The notes below the pieces were generated by a model. That model did not search any database. It was not told where the DNA came from and saw nothing but the letters and a program-made list of their open reading frames with translations. From the NCBI GenBank assembly GCA_013399855.1, contig VXAY01005269.1, forward strand, positions 509,949 through 573,948: DNA of 64,000 bases, read 5' to 3'. The translations under genes and the position numbers were made by a program. Source of the stretch: Oxyruncus cristatus (lineage: Eukaryota; Chordata; Aves; Passeriformes; Cotingidae). This document shows, in pieces, positions 62,030 to 64,000 of this stretch (position 1 is the first letter of the stretch; each line of letters starts with the position of its first letter).

Positions 62030-64000
62030 CAAATGAATAATCAATCTTCTGCTTATCTGTGTCAGAAAATTTTGGAATCTAGAATTTAGTTACTGCAAGG
62101 ACTTCATAGGGTCTAGTCAGCACAAGCCTGTCTGCCCATTCTCCAGCCGAAGCTCGTATGTTCTTCCTGTCCCTATACGCCTCTGTTTTTTAAATTATAA
62201 GCTCCTTGCTCCAGTCTCCCCTTCCTCATCAGCTCAGTCTCCTTCACCTCACGCTCCATCTTTGATGCTTTCTCACTATTCCTAGGTCTGGCACCTGGCG
62301 CTACCCAGGAGTCAGAGCTGTAAGAGTAACTCCTAGTGAGGTGTTTCCTGATAGAGGCCAACTGCTGCAGAGGAGACTGCCCAAATTCAGCACCTGCACA
62401 CTGGCATGTCTCTACTTGGCATGGGCAAACTGATGCTGCTTTTTAAATACTTTAGCTTGTTCTCATTTGGGTAAATTGGTAAGAGTGACAAAGGAGGCAC
62501 TGCTGATGCCATTTCAGCCAAACTGACAATCTGTAGTTTAAAACCTGACAATCTTGGACATTCTCTAGAAAATAATCAGGATTTTGGTTTCATACATGCA
62601 GAACAACATATTTTCCAAATCATATTCTCAGAAACAGCTAAACCATATAATCTAGATTTTTTTTCAAATTATTCTTCAGGCTTGGAAAATTTTAATATGA
62701 GCTGCTTCTTGCATAACATGCTCTCACTCCAAATCAGCACGTGACATCATGTACAGACTCCATAACAACACAAAATCCTGACACCATGTGAGCAGCTCGG
62801 CTTGCCAGCCTGTGTGTCATCTATCTACTTAGTATGAAAACAGTGTTTACATTTGAGTTGATTAAGTTTATTTTTTAGTATTTATGTGTGGATGGATTTT
62901 TCTATCTCTCTTCTGAGATTTTTGTTTCAGTTAATCTTTTTTAACTGCTGTTAATCCATCACCAGGGCAAATAACAGTAGTTTAGCAGCAGAAATATCTC
63001 ACAGCCACATTACAAGACCATCCTTTGGTAATTTTATCCTACTTTAACCTCATCCATTTACTGGGGCTCTCTCTTTACACTTGATACAACCACACCTGAA
63101 TAACTATTTTGCAGCTGTTGTCTCTTCCAGGATTTCAGCTAGGAAGTACATTTTCCTGTCTCACTACTTCCGTTCATTGCCTGTGTATTACAAGCATTTC
63201 TGTGGTTTGTGTTCAACATGTGCACTCTTTCCTGTGATGACAGTTGTTTGATAAAATTTCATGGAAGTCAAAGCCCCAACCTCCTCCAACACCAATTAAT
63301 CCTGATACATCTTGAAGAATCAAGTGCCTCTGATCAGTGGAGGTAGATCAATTATAACATTTTGAAAGGAAAATCTCTTCTGTAGAGGGTGAATAGTATC
63401 AGCAGAGCCACTTAAAAACCCCTTATGACTGTAGTATGCTTTATCCTTGCAGAGGTGGCTTTCTGGTGGCTATGGCTCTCAATCTGCTGTAGGACCACTT
63501 TATGGGAAAGTCCATCTCTCTACAAGGGTGAGCATCAGCCTCCTCTAAAAGTGCTGCACCTTTTCAGCAGGACAAGATAAGGAGGGACACGGTTAAAACA
63601 GCAGCAGAAGATATGCTTGTGTTGATCTCTTTTTCCTTTATTCTGCTTAGTTTGAATTTGAGACTGGGAGACAGCAAAAGCCTTTTCACTGCTGTCCTTA
63701 CGATGATCCATTCAGGCCTGAGAAAAGTTAGGACTAATATATAGAGAAAGTCTGATAAGGTGTGTTTTTGTCAGTCTTTTAAATATGATTCCATTTTACA
63801 TTTAGTGTTTATAAAACCCCATTGGATTAGAGAGAGGAAATTGAAAACTATCTTTTCAGCAAAATGATAGTTTGACCTCAGTAAACTTAATTCTTAACAC
63901 TCCCATGCATTTTCTAGATGTTTATATCCCCATAAATGGTGTAAGTGCTAACAAATCACAAATTTCAAAGCACTAAAACAGTCTCAGCTAATTACAATGT
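62030..64000. other. Unassigned DNA between PP2D1 and the window end
   Basis: In the conserved order this is where N-terminal PP2D1 exons and then KAT2B (plus strand) would lie. I cannot recognise a PP2D1 5' exon or any KAT2B exon here. A basic 62-codon minus-strand frame at 62173-62361 has no similarity that I know. Confidence 0.5.

Noticed and set aside
1..64000. CRISPR arrays, operons, prophage or a novel multi-gene system
   Set aside because: The window is avian nuclear DNA with spliced genes and LINE fragments; no such structure is visible.

Overview
The window is vertebrate nuclear DNA and almost certainly avian. It is AT-rich, its genes are intron-rich with GT-AG introns, and it carries many fragments of CR1 LINEs. 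It also holds a bird-type endogenous retroviral LTR with the start I associate with Neoaves genomes. A run of 171 Ns in a GC-rich promoter suggests a short-read assembly. The gene order and orientations EFHB(-), RAB5A(+), PP2D1(-) match those I know from human 3p24, where KAT2B follows.

Layout. 1-20.4 kb: gene-free DNA with CR1 pieces, an ancient CR1/L3-like element at about 15.5-15.9 kb and an isolated CpG-rich island at 10.37-10.68 kb. 20.5-34.7 kb: EFHB (CFAP21) on the minus strand. I reconstructed thirteen coding exons with matching splice phases, giving 585 codons plus a stop. Its start codon lies in a CpG-rich promoter with a 49-bp tandem repeat. 34.9-41.3 kb: intergenic DNA with one LTR of about 540 bp and a CR1 copy abutting the next promoter. 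41.3-42.1 kb: the RAB5A CpG island, interrupted by the assembly gap. 47.4-58.14 kb: RAB5A on the plus strand, with five coding exons that join to exactly 215 residues, followed by a 3' UTR with three AATAAA signals. 58.33-61.94 kb: the PP2D1 locus on the minus strand, which is recognisable but broken by at least three reading-frame changes and an in-frame stop. I call it a pseudogene here. 62-64 kb: nothing I recognise.

The genes do not form a functional unit. RAB5A is the early-endosome GTPase, EFHB is a ciliary doublet-microtubule protein that binds calcium, and PP2D1 is a PP2C-like protein with a decayed phosphatase fold. I found no CRISPR, operon-like or otherwise novel multi-gene system. 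The most informative observations are the PP2D1 decay, the complete EFHB and RAB5A exon models including a distant terminal EFHB exon, and the orphan CpG island. All family assignments rest on reading translations against remembered family sequence; no database search was run.
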